This document shows, one piece after another, positions 35,991 to 49,389 of a stretch of 64,000 nucleotides of DNA. The position numbers and the translations under genes are program-made. The number at the start of each line of letters is the position of its first letter. Positions within the stretch are counted from its first letter, which is position 1. Origin of the DNA: Ganoderma boninense (taxonomy: Eukaryota > Basidiomycota > Agaricomycetes > Polyporales > Polyporaceae); NCBI GenBank assembly GCA_002900995.3, contig CM035311.1, positions 3,038,001-3,102,000 on the forward strand, read 5' to 3'. Under the pieces are notes generated by a model, which did no database searches, was not told where the DNA came from, and saw nothing but the letters and a program-made list of their open reading frames with translations.

Positions 35991-36990
35991 AACCATTTGG
36001 CCTCCTCTTTGGCCTAGAAAGACGCAGCCCCGGCGTCGATGGTACAATCATGTACATCTAGATGCTGGACCACAGACAAGTACGATGAACATCATCCACT
36101 CAAAGCAGGAAACACGTACCGTTGTGACGCTCATGCGGGATATGAGATCTTCGGTAGTATGCGTGCGGTCTGGTAGGAAAGCAGGCCGCCGGACATAGGG
36201 TCTGCGCAAGATCTCTCAGCATGATAGCGGGAGATGTGGGACCGTGGTACAGAGGTATTGTGAATGGGTGATGGCGAGCGTACCCGAGGCGGGTCGGACT
36301 GCAGGCACAGGCAATTCGGGAAGCAGGAGCCCATCGTCTCCATTGGTGGATTTAGGAGCATGGAGCTGTCCCACAAGTCGTCGACGCTATCGAGATCTGG
36401 TAGAAGGCACTGGCAAATGGGGAGGCCTATGTGGAGATGACGAGGGGGACAGAAATCTCGAACTGATGTCGTGAGCCTGTCGTGCGTTGACTGAAATCCC
36501 CCACTGGGAGCATGTCACTGGCTGGTCGTGAATACGATAAAGAGGCAGGGAGCTGGTACTTACAGAGTGCATTTCTCCTGGATCCCTTGCCCCATGTCCT
36601 CACACGGGCCGTCCTGCCATGTTCCTTGTCCTTTAATGCAAAAACCCCTCCACCGCAGCCGGAACTTTCCAGGAAAACGAGACGGGTTGCAGACATCATA
36701 TCTGGCTTGTTGTTGTCGTAGATGCTGGAGAATATAACGGGCAGAAGAATGGCCATGGATATTAGGGCCACTAGCAATAAATTCAGAGAGCCAGAGGTGA
36801 CGAGCGAGAGCGATCGACGAACCAGACTTTGACACCCAGGACAGAAGTGGATGGAGCTCTCATCACCAGAGCCGACAGAGGCGGGTTACGAAGACAAGCG
36901 GGGTGTGGTTCGGAGGGCCAGACGACAGGGTTGAAGTAAGCCTTCCGTCGAGCCCGCCGTAGGGGCGGTAGGAGGCGAGTCGGAGCGGTC
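35991..36990 (-). pseudogene. Unrecognised degenerate gene Z' (unit 2)
   Basis: Better copy of remnant Z. A - strand exon (about 36777-36563) starts with a hydrophobic segment (LVALISMAILLPVIFSS) typical of a membrane or signal anchor. It ends at a GTAAGT donor and is followed about 90 bases on by a second piece beginning HQFEISVPLVIST, then a stop. The protein family is not recognised. The unit 1 copy is at 11990-13000. Confidence 0.35.
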
Positions 36991-37279
36991 AGCGGCGTGA
37001 GAAATGCGTGAGCTGGTGACTGGCTGGCGAAAATCTCGAGTCGCCTCATCCTCCTTTGCTCCCCCTCCAGCTGAAGGCTTTTCGCTCGGTAGAGTCTTGT
37101 CGCTGTCTATCACGGTCGTCACCCTGGAGGTCTCATACCAACGCCCTGTCTTTGTTTCCACCAATGTCCTTGTTGCCTCTGGGTCACTAGTCACTACTCG
37201 AGCTCTCTGCGCAGCCGGCTTCTCCCTGGCAGCTATCTCAACTCATGGTCGTCCTCGAAGCCAAGGACCGAACGCTCAA

Positions 37280-37800
37280 TTTCTTGACAATCCACAACAT
37301 ATACAGCTAGGTGTTGGCATCCCAAAGACATCAGCACCTACTCCTCAATCATCATACCTCAAGATGTGGAAGGTGGCCTAGTTTCCCGAGCTACTGCGTG
37401 GGAGGGACAGCGGCGCGCGGCGGCCCTGTCTATGTTTATGGATGCCTACTCTGACGACTCTCCCGTTGGACAGGATGTTGCAGTACATATCCATAACAGT
37501 CGCTTTTACCTGTGACGAGTAGGAGATCCATGGTGAGTGACAAAATGTCTTACTGTTGGCCGTCAGTCGCGGTCCCTCACACCGTAGACGAACACTTCCT
37601 GACGATCGTCCTCCCCACCTCTCACCTCCAACGAGAAATCCATTTTTGCGCAGAACAACGATGAGCACGTCTACGCTAGCCACATCCTTGGAGCCTGTCA
37701 CTCATCTGGAACGTCGACTCTGCTGTCGTCGACACGCAACATGGCTCTGGGAGACAAAGGTTTTGAGCCGAGATGGCAGCTTGCGGTCTAGCATGTCGCA
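37280..37800 (+). pseudogene. TRM82: TRM82-like remnant R' (unit 2)
   Basis: Counterpart of 13050-13600. The VAFTCDE blade piece at about 37500-37520 and FLTIVLPTSHLQ at about 37590-37630 can be matched to the B0 fragment (TFLLTPDEQ region). Heavily decayed. Confidence 0.45.
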
Positions 37801-38816
37801 CTAGATGTAAGCACCTTGTTTCTTCGCATTCCAATCGCGGGCTGTCGCCGACGAAGGTCGCGATCGACGTCTCGCATGATGCCCAGTGGTGCGACTTGAA
37901 ACATTGTTTGTCATGATTGACAGTCCGAATTTCTAGGCCCTCCGCCATCACACACGGCCCAAGCTCACTGCGGTGGGGGTCTTCGAGATATCTTTGGGTG
38001 TGGATATCTGAGCGAACACGTACTGCTTGTGCATGGTCTCGGAACGCCCGAGTCGCAGCCCGAGTCGCAGGCTACTACTAGCCGTGAGTCCCATGTAGCC
38101 TCCAATGTGCATATATGCGGAACAATATTCGGTACATACACAAACAGACGAGCTTTTGCTGAGGGGCGGAGGAGACTTTTCCTGGGCGTCATCAATCCGC
38201 TTTTCGTGCTCACCTGGGCTGACAAGGGCATGGGCCACGCGGCCTATGATAGCTCTGTGGCCTTCAGTGGAACTTTGCTGGAGACCGCTGGTAGGGACTG
38301 GGGGGTTGTTCTCGGTTCCGTAAGTTCTTGCCTCATCGTGACTATGCACGCCCAGTCCGTTGTGGCTTGTGAAGTTTCTTACTGAATGTATTTCTCTCAC
38401 TCCCGTATAAGCGTTTGACTCTTCGACGTCCAGCCTGTTGACTTGATGGTGAAGGTCGTTCGAGGCTCGGTCCCTGGCCGCTAACTCTTGTAGGCTGTTT
38501 GTGCTCTGCTGAACTAATTGCTAGACCATCATCGTGTTCACAGCAGGCATCGCATTGATTATGGTTCACTACAAGGCAAACAGTAAACGAACATCCAATA
38601 CAACATACACGACGATCATAAGTACCAAGCGAGTAGGTAACCGAATCCTTGACTGCTGACTACAGAATACATTTCAACTCGTTTCGAAGCCAAGTCTGTC
38701 CGCAATGCAAGACCACAGAAGTGCTGCACACGACAACACGATCACAGTCCTCAACAGTCCTAAAGCCTCATCTGGCCCTTCAAGAGCCGAACTCCTCTCT
38801 GTATGGTCTCCCGTGC
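37801..38816. other. Unassigned remnant plus HET 3' flank (unit 2)
   Basis: 37.8-38.36 kb matches parts of 13.6-14.55 kb without a recognisable product. 38360-38816 is the conserved HET 3' flank shared by all three units. Confidence 0.4.
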
Positions 38817-41800
38817 TCACTGTACCACCCGTCTGAGCTTCGCGCCATATTGGCTTGCGCGTGCACCTGCCCTGCGTTTGTCCATCCCGCTCTGCGTCTG
38901 AGCTGGGTGCGTCGGCACTTGCTCTGCGTCGCCTTGCGCCACCACCTCTGTGCCCGACTGAGGCTGTTCCTCCAATGCCGGACTCTCGACAATGTCGGGC
39001 TCCACACTCCAGACGCGGTGCGACCCCTCGAGAGTGCTCGGACCCACTGGAAGCGGCCCGTCGCTCGAAGGCAAGTCCATTGGGCCGTGCGCTCCCCCGC
39101 CTCCGCTTCCCTCTGTGCATTCTTGATCCCCGGTCAACGAGCCCGCCGGAGTGGTGCTCGTGCAGGAATCTACGGGAAGAGGCTCCTCTTCCACGACATC
39201 GACAATCTCGGGCTCCGTTCTCCCGCTCTGCGAACCCTCCATGGTACCCGGACCCCCTGGAGGGTGCCCGTCGTACGAGGGTGAATCCGGATCGCGTGCT
39301 TCCCCATCTGCGGGGCCCTCTTGACTCTCGACCGGCGAACCCGGGGTGGTGATGCGCGTTTGGGGATCTCCCGGAGCGGGATCGTCGTGGGCCTCCGCTG
39401 ACTGGCCGCCCCCTGCACTCTCCACCAAGAGCTGCGGAATGACCTCCATGCCAGTCGCGTCCAGTTCGGAGTCCGGCACTGGAGGCGCATCAACGTTGGA
39501 CTGGGGGGGGTCTGGGCATGGCAAGGGTGGCAGAGGGTCAATTTTCACCGTCAGGAAATACTCTGAGAACCACCTCAAGTGGATATTCAGGCGTAATATG
39601 AGGTGGTGTCCAGATGGAAGTGTGATTGTGATTTCCTCGCGCCCCAAGCTGAAAGCCCACATGCCGTCAAAAATGCTGTGCTTTGCGTTCCAATCTACTG
39701 AGGCAGCCGTATCGTCGCTCTGAGCTGTGTCTGGACTCAGAGGGCCTCCCTGAACGCTGCAAAGGGGCGACGTGCGAACGGATGCTCGAAAAGTCAACTC
39801 CTGATCACATTGCTTCAATGGTACCGGTGACTCGGCTGTCGGTGTGGATGGCTCGGAAGCTGACTCCGTCTGAGGACCCGGGTCTGCCAAGAAGAAGGGA
39901 TAATCCTCACAGTCCGGGGCATCGTCATCTGGCTCGGGGTAGCGTGTGGTCAAGTTGGGGAAGTACTCGATGACGATGGTGACGTCTACGTGGGTGAGTG
40001 TGAGGCGATGGTAGACCCGGCCGTCTGACTGGTCCCCTTCGCGCAACGCTTCAAAGTCCACCTGGTATCCCTGCACCTGTAGGGCGCGCCTGTCATCCCC
40101 AGGTAGTGTCAACCTAATACTGTCATGGCCCCAATTATACAGATCCCGGAGGCCACTGTCGTTGCGGGGATTTCTCCATATGGGCGACATGTCTTGAGGT
40201 GTGGGAGAGGGGGCAGCAGGCTCGATGTCGACATTCAAGTAGTATTCAGAGTTCCACGCGAGATCGAGGCCAAATCGAAGGGTGAGCAACGTTCCAGTTA
40301 ATGTGGTGAGGACAACACACTTCTGCTCTAGGCGCCATTTCCAGGGCTCGCTGTCGTACCACTGCACAAAATATGGACCATCCTGCACGGTCTTGAGGCC
40401 CATATCACCAGACTCCAGTGTGACACCGGCAACAATTACAAAGTGGTCCATATCTGAATCTGGATCAAAGTGGTGCGGGATGCGCTGCGCAGCGTGAAAG
40501 TACTTCACCACGATGGCAACGTTGTCTGAAACGGAGGTGCCAGTGGAAGTGAGAGTGAGGGTGTGGGAGCCATAGGAGGGGCGCAGGCTTGGGTCGAGGA
40601 CAAGATGGGTGGAGTATCCCTTAGAATCGAGAGCCCTTCTCTCTGATCCTGTTAGAATCAGATTCAAAGCTTTGTGCGCACCGGGAAATAGAGGCATGAG
40701 ATGTAGTAACTCCTTCGAGTGAGGATGGAGTGGTGTTCCAATGTGCTCTGAGTTGATAGATGGTCCAACATCAACATGAACATCGTACTGAAGCGGAGCT
40801 ACAAGGCGCAGCCCAAGCCACAATGTTGTTGACTCCCCAGAATCCATGGCGAGGTGTAGGTCCTGTGCTGGCAGAGTTCTTCTCCATAGATCATCGTCAG
40901 CCCAAGTGACAGCCGTATAGGGCGGCGACAACTGCATGTGCTCATTCATCTCAGGAACCTCCTCGCTAGGTGACAGAATCCAGATGTGGGCCACAATTGC
41001 TACAAAGTTGTGATCGCAGGGCTTCATGCACCGATAGTAAATGTGAATCTTGAATGTTGCATTCGAGAGAACGAAGCTCAGGGAAGACTCGCGATTATCG
41101 TTGGCTCTGGAAGAAGCTCGAATGTTTGTGACCGTGTACCCGCCCGCCTGGAGGACATCCGAAGTCCATGTAGCAAGGCTCAAGCTCACGATGTCACCAC
41201 TGGGAACCCCACGGAGCGGCAGTTTTGGGCCATGAAGCTTGGGATGAGGAAGATACACAGTCCTGTTGAAAGGCTGTCCAACAGTGTCCTGGATGCGGAA
41301 GATGTCGTCTATGGGAAGAGTGAATAAATCATCAAGGATGCCAGGTCCAAAAGACGCCTCATTTAACTTGCTTAGCAGGTACAGCGATTCAACCTGCATG
41401 TCAATGCGCACATAACACAGTCGGCATAAGAGCCGTTGTCGGTCATCGTCATACTGAGAGCGGAAGATGACGAGATACCACGACACATCGCGTTCAAAGG
41501 GTCTGACATTAGAGTTGACAGCTTTCAAGGGGAGCAGACAGAGCTGGGTGCGGACACCGTAGGGGGTACGAGTGTATTCTTCCAGTGGAAGTTCGAGGGA
41601 CCTGATCGAGTCTTCCATGGGGCGAATGATCCGCTGAGCAGAAGGCAGCTTTGAAGCCCTATAGAAAGAATGTGGAGATGGTGCCAGTAGTGTCTCGGTG
41701 TCTGGGCATTGAGCATCTAAAAAGATCTCGCGCGAGGATTCCTGATCCATAGGAAATGGATGTGCATCCTTATCTCCCCAAACGAAGATGCTATGGTCAG

Positions 41801-42752
41801 GAATCCTCTCCAATATCTGCTCTTGCAACCGCCGAAATGCATTCTCGCCCTCCCCGTACAGCGTCGGCATCGAGATCCCGAAGATTCCCAACAGTGAGTA
41901 GGCCTGGTCCTCCACCCGGGTCGTCTCGCGCTGGGCTGCCCACCGCATGCGGTTGGCGACGCTCTCCTCACTCAACGTCCTTGCATGCGTCAAGATATCG
42001 ACATCGATGGACGTAATCTCCGTGATTACGTCTGCGAGCCCCATCTTCGATCCAATATACTGCCAGTCTCGTGAAAGGAACACGACGGCAGAGGGAGCGA
42101 CGAGCTCCTGGAGTGTCCATCCGCGCTCGAACCATCGGCTCTTCCGGAATTTGGAGTCCTCTTCCCTCACGTCCCTACCAGGCGGCACATCCATGAGGAA
42201 GGCATAGCAGATATCAGCGTCGCGATACCAGTTGTACATCGAGTTGATCGCCTCGGACAGCTCCGAGCTACTCTCCTTGTTGATGCAACAGGAGTCGATC
42301 CAGATGTAGCGGTAGCCGTCGTGGCGTGCGACTTTGCACGCTTTCCGGACCTTCTCTGATAGACCAGAGTCGGGACCCCATATGGATCGAATTGCAGGAG
42401 ATGATGTATGGGAGCCGGAGGTGGCGTGAACCTCTGATACGGGGATAGAGACATCCGGGACGGCTCCCAATGCGTCTGAAGTCGCGTGAGAGGGCTCGCC
42501 ATCTTTGCCAGGCGGCTAAGAGAGCAAACAATGGTCAGTATTCCTAGCAGCAGTATGACCCAACATTGCAAGAGGACAAACTTGTTGAGGCTCCTGGGCA
42601 GGCAGGAGCCCATATTTCTCCTGTATCATCAGAACCTCCTGGTATGTTTGCTCCTTTTTGTCCCAGGTATGTGATAGGATGGCATATCGGGGAACCTTGT
42701 TCGCGTCTACGAAGTCCTTAAATTTCCCCGTGTGTGTATCGATCAACCGCAT
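38817..42752 (-). CDS. HET-domain protein with three C-terminal repeat modules, intact copy
   Basis: Two exons, 42752-42582 and 42515-38817, joined by a 66-base intron, give 1289 aa. The start MRLIDTHTGKF is typical of fungal HET proteins. The HET domain (about residues 20-205) shows YAILSHTWDKKEQTY, YIWIDSCCINKESSSE and RGWTLQELVAPSAVVFL. The next segment (about 250-300) carries the VEDQAYSLLGIFGISMP / LYGEGENAFRRLQEQIL signature often found after HET. The rest has no NACHT or WD40 domain. Instead three related modules of about 140-200 residues are seen at about 500-642, 672-824 and 856-1052. Each has a RALxxxGY-type beginning and ends in LRLGLxLxxxSEYYLxVxIxP or a variant. A Ser/Pro/Glu-rich tail closes the protein. 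HET domains trigger cell death during non-self recognition between hyphae; the modules may be the sensing part, which is inference. It is the only complete copy in the window. Confidence 0.85.
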
Positions 42753-45330
42753 GGTCGAGAATGCCTAAGGATGTTCAATTCAGCGTCAGGGCACATGAGC
42801 ATAAAATGTGGACCTACAAGGCCTGATGAGGGATATCGACGGTTGTGGATGTGGCTTCCGAGTCAAGTTTCGAGAGAGGTAACGAGAGCAGGATGTTGCG
42901 TGCGGAGGAGGGTGCGTGTGGGGACGAGTGGGACGGGAGCAACCTCGACGACGCAAAGGAACGGTTCTCACACCATACAAGATAATCCGCGGACAGGCCA
43001 TGAGGCGATGTGGACCAAATCGACACTCTAACCCCGAATGGAACTGTGCATACATGCCGCAGACGTAGAACAATGTCCCAGGCGGAAGCCTCACGCCAGT
43101 GACTGGGAACACGGCCAAACGCCCTGTGCGAGGACCACAACCTTCCGTAGTCAGCCTCACTGGGGAAAGTGCTATACCAGTGCTGTACTTTGTCGCGTCA
43201 ACAACGAAGTTTGGTCCACATTCCCGTGAAAGCGTCGCAGATATGGGTCAATGAGAATCCGGCATGGGGAAACGGGGGGCTCCAACCGACGGCGTCTTGC
43301 TTGCCTTGATGGTCCCCACACTTAGTCAATGAGGCTGCGGTCGCGCTGGTGGTGTCATCGGTCTCGCTCTGGACGTGCATATGTAGGCTTGCGGATGGTG
43401 GATCCTCTGAAATTGGGCCCCGTAACAGCCAGAGGGCGCAACGCAGGCCTCAAGAACGCATTAGAAATGACAGGCCTGAAGCCGAGTGGCCCCATCTGAC
43501 CGCGTTTGTGACGGCGGCGAAGGGGTGTATCCGGGGCGCAAGTGCTGAAATTAGGGGATGTCTGAGCCCCAGATTGGGATTTGTAATTTACAGCGGTGAG
43601 ATTATCTGCCACGAAAGTCGACTGTCCATCCCGGATCCGTGGGTGTGAGTTGACACCCAGAGTGATAGCATGTTCCAGGAAATAAACGCGAGAAGATCGC
43701 GCCGGGCAGGGCGAATTGCTACGACTTGACTTGAACAGCTGACTCTTGGTTACATTACGGCGCGGAGCGCTGCAGCGTCCTTGTCAGCGCGCGCATTGTG
43801 GGCTGTTACAGACTTGAGCGGGTGGAAGGTAATTTGGCCACGGCTGTCAACACCAGCTCGATGCTAGCCGTCGAACACTTGTGTCCGACGCGATGATGCA
43901 CTAATTCTGATTTAGTCTCCTGCAGCGCTTTATGCAGCACCGTTCACTTCGCGGTGAAAGCCTGGCAGAGCGAGGCACGAGGCACATCAAACACGATCAA
44001 ATCCTCGTTTACACCAGACTGTTCAACCTCATTGAGGCCGTGTTCGAAGAACAACACAATGATTGAAAGAGGACACCTGAATTCCTCCAACGCGTACCCA
44101 TCTCCTCAACTAGAACACAGCAGCACGTACGAGTGGAGGCCGTCGGAGGACTGACGTAGGCCGTGAAATACTGGCTGATGACGACACTCTAACCATGATG
44201 GGTCAAGACATAGGTCGAGAGGCTCGTGCGTGCGCCGATGACCAGGCCGTGGGCGAAAGGGATGATCAAGGAGAAAACTCACCTCCGCAAGATGTGAACG
44301 CAAAATAGCCCTAAAATACTGTGCTCCATTTGCCATTCCTTCTGAATACGACGCATGCACATTCCCAGAGGAAGAACGGCTTCATGAATGGAGCCAGGAT
44401 CGCTGAGTCCTACATGGAGCAATACATTGGCTGAAAATGTTAACCCTGCGAAAGCGGGGGGACAAATATGAGCATAGATACGTAGTAGAGTGGTGTGAAA
44501 CACTAACGACTACTCCAGGGAACAGAATACAACTTGAACCCAACGCACAGGACCGGCCAACGGATGCAGCTGAGACTCAAAGGAGCAGGAGACGTTGTTT
44601 GGAGATCCCAGAGAGGCGTGTCTGTAGTACAGGTAGATAGAAAGATGAGAGCAAGACGGGGGATCATGTTTGATGCGGCCGAGACGAAATCAACAAGCTA
44701 GCAGATGAAGGTAGGTGGGTATTGTGAAGGAGGCTGTCGATGCACAGAGAGCCTGGCAGGGTCGACGTCCCAGAGGAGCGGGCGGAGGCCAGAAGAGGGT
44801 GAAAGTCGCACAACGAGGGCTCCCATAGAGCGGTGGAGGACCGTTTCGCAGAGGAGGTGGCATGCAGCTGGGCCGACAAGACGTGAGGCTTCGTTGCTGA
44901 GACGCAGGTCGTGGTCGAAGGACAGTCAAAGTCGGCGGCCCGACCGAATTTCTGATGCCCTTGGCGCCCATCGGCGCAGAGTCACAATGTGTGATGCGCA
45001 TGTCACATCCTGCGTGCCCATGGCTCAGCCCTGTGTTTTCCTGCCAATCCTCGCTGTCGCCTCGCTGTCGGGTAGTTCGTTCTCTCCATCCGTGTATCGT
45101 GTCTGCGGTCCCAACAGAGCTCTAGGAATCTCTGCTTGTTTGTGTTCTATCTGGACCTTTCTGCACAACTTGAACCACCCTCGGCGTCCAGTCATCTCAT
45201 GCGCGTCAGGGACGGCGAGCTCGCCCAATGGACAACTCAGTATGGCTGGCCTCTAATCCACACTCTCCACGTCTGGATTTATCCGATGTGCTGCCCCAGG
45301 TATCACCTTCTCAGGTGTCGCAACCTCAGG
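42753..45330. other. HET upstream region (unit 2), no gene seen
   Basis: Conserved with 20010-22560. No consistent open frame. Likely holds the HET promoter near its left end, including a CATTTTATGC word as in unit 1. Confidence 0.45.
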
Positions 45331-45339
45331 CGACGTTCG

Positions 45340-47130
45340 AACGCTCGCGATTTGGAGCCGGCTGACAGGTTTGAGGACTGCGCGAGGTACGACCGAGCCA
45401 TCTGTCCTTGTCCTCGCAGATGCTTAACTTCTTTGTCAATCGATTTGGTTTAGAATAGTCGGAGACGGATTGCCTCTAATAGTGATAGCCTCTGATAGAT
45501 GGATAACAATCGTCAGCATCGAGCCCGGTAAGATATTCAAGGTTAGTTCCAGCCTGCTACCCTCACCTGAGTTCCGCTCAGCGACCGTGCGAGCATAGTA
45601 CTCCCTCTACCCCGACTTCTAACACCCTTCAAACGGTGTTCCAGTTCTTAAGGCATGCCCACCTTACGAAAACCTGCCTCCCACGAGCAAGCACGTTCGT
45701 ATGGACAGGTTTCTTCGGGGGTACAATGGCGAGCTCCATATGTACGAAGGTGCGTTCTTTTATCATCCTTCACAACCGCTGCATTCCAAGCCCCGTCCTA
45801 GGCAGATTCATCTCTTCCCTCGACATCCCTTCGTACCACGAGTCGGCTCTCACGTCTGGATCTTCAGACCCGGCTGTCGAGCTCCAAGTCTGGAACTGGG
45901 TGTCCGGCAACCCTCGTCTCTCCGAGAACCCCGTCTTCGATATCGCAACGCTGCATACTGAAGTTCACACTCCAAAGCGGAAACGTGTAGGGAGATGAGG
46001 CTGGAGAGACACATGAAGACGATTGAGATGAAGCGCAGAAGGGAGGGCGAAATGGTCGTAGTCGACAAGCTCGCAGCAAGGGCCAGGCGAAGGCCAGGGA
46101 GAGCAAGGAAGCCGAGGAAAACAGAATAAGGACGGGTCTGGCGAAATCGAGAAGGGACAGGTGGCCCGCATACAGTGGACGTGGACGGTGCCGGCGCATC
46201 CGTGGACAGTGGAAGGGGAACGTCAAGAGACAACCTCCGATTGAGAGGACATAGAACTCGTCTTTGTCACGCAGAAATCGATCACTGGACCATGGTGAGG
46301 ACAGGCGGCTCGTCATCTTCGCCGTTAGAGGGTAAGTCTCCATGTATCGTCTTCGCCCCACCAGAATATTGATGGGCACCAGGGCCTTCGAGATGATCTA
46401 CCTGCACTTCTCCGGGAAGGGCGCAGTACGCTCATCGTCCATCCTAGAAATATCGTTCCCTGCCCCTGTCATCGATTTCACCGTCATGACGAACTGTAAC
46501 ATCTGAGCGTTGTTCGACTCCGAATAGCTATGTGCACGCCTTTGCTTGTGTCCCCGATTCGCCAGCTTGCTCTCCCGGGAGAGTGAAGTACCGTGCCTCC
46601 TCTCCACCCAGATCCGTCCTTCCCTCCCTTGCTCACCGTCTTGGCACACGACGGGACAGACCAACACAATACCCTCGTGCGGACGACACACATTACGTCG
46701 ACCCCCTTGAACCCCGCTCCCTCACTCTCAACCCGAAGCACGTCGTGCCCGCCACGCTCCCGCAGCTCCAGGTCCTTGAACTCTACCATCTACGGGACCT
46801 CGGAGGCCGCCTGAAGGTGGCCGCGCTGCCGAAGGTGGCATATTCACCTCGAGCACGATGCGCTCATCCTCTCATCTGCGATTCACTCCACCGATGCGGC
46901 CGCGCTTGAGCCTGTGACGTACGGCAACGAGCTCACTCAGCCCTGAGTATGGTAGAACAGGGCGATGCTCGTAGAGCAGGACAGCCGTGAAGACCCTGAG
47001 GTGGCGGCGGGGGTGGAGGGATCGGGAGATCGAGCATCAAGCCATCACATTCGGATCGGAGGGGAGGGAAGGCGAAGAAGGAGAGGATGGGCAGGCCGCA
47101 GGCTTTCGACTGGGAAATGGATGCGTTGTG
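45340..47130 (+). pseudogene. TRM82: TRM82-like diverged copy D' (unit 2)
   Basis: Counterpart of 22895-24700. An exon-like stretch with FISSLDIPSYHESALTSGS and VWNWVSGNP at about 45800-45925 corresponds to the FVSALHVPSF / GGGDPVLKVWDW blade, with ENPVFDIATLHTEVHTPKRKR after it. VIDFTVMTN near 46468 matches the later blade, and a helix-rich tail follows to 47130. Stops are present in every exon group. Confidence 0.65.
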
Positions 47131-47989
47131 AGTACATTGCGAGTATTCTATGCGCGCGATTCTGATGGGTCGCCTGTGCATCGTGTCAGACAGATTCCAT
47201 GGATGCCCATCCTGCTATCATACGTAGGACCTGCGACGTTGGCCGGTGTTCAGGTTTTCATGTCGGCACTGCGCCGAGCTGGGGATCCTGGCTATCGGCA
47301 TGGAAGAAACCCTTCAGTATAGGAAGTGCCCATGGCCGTTGGCAGTCCAGTTGGAACAATAGAAAGAGCCTGCAACTCGAACCTTGAGAGACATCGAGCC
47401 GTCAGGGTTCGCGCGCGGAGTATATTGCGGAGTTTCCGACTAACAGGCTTGCATCATCACCGCGGCACTCAAGTTTGGATGGACCACCGCGCGAGTGTAC
47501 CGAACCAGCAACGTATGTTGCTTTATCTCTTCTATCACAGGGATAATGTTGATGACACCCCCATAGGTCGATTTTGACTGTTTCAGCGCGGACAGGCCTC
47601 ATGTAATCACCTGAAGTTAAGGACGATTTCAAGACGGATGCTACCAGTTCTGAGTGAACGTTTCAATACTGACATCCGGGTGAGTGCCGCATCTCCTAAT
47701 TTAAGGTGTCGTAACACTACTTACTTATTCCCATACAGACCAATACTGCTGTTTCCGTCGCCGCGCGCGCGCCGTCGGGAACTCACGGCGCCTACTACAT
47801 GCGTTCTCCTGCCGCCCGTATCCGCAACTCGATCCTCCATCTCACATATACCGATATCTTCCAGACGAACATTTCTGCAGCTTCCTAGCATTCCCGGCCG
47901 TCCTAGAGGTCGCTTCGTTCGACCATCCGTACCCTCAGCCTGTCCACACAAATCAAACCTTCCTGCCTTGGAATTTGCTGCCTCCTAGC
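47131..47989. other. Intergenic spacer between units 2 and 3
   Basis: Matches 24700-25380 in part. No gene supported. Confidence 0.4.
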
Positions 47990-48610
47990 GCCCGCTGGCC
48001 CGATCCGTACGCACTGACGTACTGCGTCCGTCCGTGGAGATGATTCAGTCCTCCCGACACCCATCTCGGTCCCTCCGGATTCATCCAGAGTACGAGGTCG
48101 CACTCGACTCTTCGACAGCAGTCGCATTAGAGCGCTGGTTCATCAAAGGCTATCCAACGAGGCCACAGCTGAATGAGACACCTCTCGTCACACTCCTCCT
48201 GATATCGTCCTGGTGTGCATTAGAATGATAGGAGCACCACATGTTGGACGGCCTGTCTGCCTTCCGCATCGTACCATTGGCGCATCCAGATATCGTCGGG
48301 CTGTGCGGCCCCATCTCCGCGCAGACGTGGGCTACGGGTCTTCCGGACGGTCCCTTCCCTGGTGTTGCTCTAGGCTGGGGCTGAAGGGGCGCTGTTTGCC
48401 AACCTCCGTGAGGCCGAATCCGAGTCCCCTGTGAGCCTCGTGCAGCGGGGACGGGCACCACCTAGAGCTCGCGGACCGCAGCTTGATGAGGGTTGGAGTG
48501 GATCTCTGTCTCCACACTCGAAGCTTCTGCCGGCGCCGAAGCTTGGCTTGGGGCCCGTCCTTGAGCTCGATTACTTGTGCTGTCGCGCGGAGTGGGGAAT
48601 TAGGTTGGAG
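47990..48610 (+). pseudogene. Unrecognised conserved remnant X (unit 3)
   Basis: From 48242 on it is almost identical to positions 1-360. The upstream part (48040-48225) retains the exon-like stretch seen at 25520-25696 and ends at a stop. Family not recognised. Confidence 0.3.
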
Positions 48611-48639
48611 GAGTGGGATATGCATATCATACTTTCCGC

Positions 48640-49300
48640 ACCACACCCACCCGCCGCGCCCCCAGCCCGGCTCACTGTCCCCATGATCGACTTCGCCGTA
48701 GGGCCAGATGGCGACGTGTGGACATTACTCGATGCTAACTGGGTGCCAGCCACGGCTGTCTCCAGAGCTCAAGACACTCGACCTCTGAGATCTGCCGTTT
48801 ATGCCGAAGCACGGGTCCACCCCGAGCGCAACGCGCTCGTCCACGACATGCTCTCCGAGGTCGCCATGTTCGACCCCACGACGGATGGCAAGGAGCTGGC
48901 GCTGCGCGAGCTCGGGGACATCAGGAGGAAAAGCGCCGCTCGCGAAGATGTGGGAGCGCGCGAGGACCTTGCAAAGCAAGGCAGCCACGAGGGCTCTGAG
49001 GCGGAGGCGGTAGAGGAACAGCTCCAGATCAGGCGATCGTGGTTGGAGAGCGTGGACGCGGCGAAGGGCAGCGAGGAAAAGAGGATGAGCGGGGTGTCGA
49101 AGTGTGCGTGTCGCGGCAGAGTACGTTGCTCGCAATGTCGGTGCACTCTTATCGCCTCAAGACGTCCGCGGTGCGCTTTCGTTGAGGCCAGCTGCTCATT
49201 TTCCTCACGCTGGAACGTCCATCGAGGCCGTCGTCTCCATCCAAGGCATCCTGTCTCTGTTCTTGAAGCTCATCGTCTCTGGCCACAGTTGCCCCGACTA
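48640..49300 (+). pseudogene. TRM82: TRM82-like C-terminal fragment A0'' (unit 3)
   Basis: Near-identical partner of 361-900. MIDFAVGPDGDVWTLLDANW is at about 48682-48741, and the SEVAMFDPTTDGKELALREL tail piece is at about 48850-48920. A long open frame (48431-49603) passes through this stretch, but it stitches together unrelated frames of remnant X, A0 and the start of A1 and is not a gene model. Confidence 0.7.
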
Positions 49301-49389
49301 CCGTCTCTGTGGCCATGTTCTCCGGACTGCGCGAACCAAAGTCGTCCGACGTCCGAGCTGGGGACAGCCCCGCGCTCGTTCAATCCACG

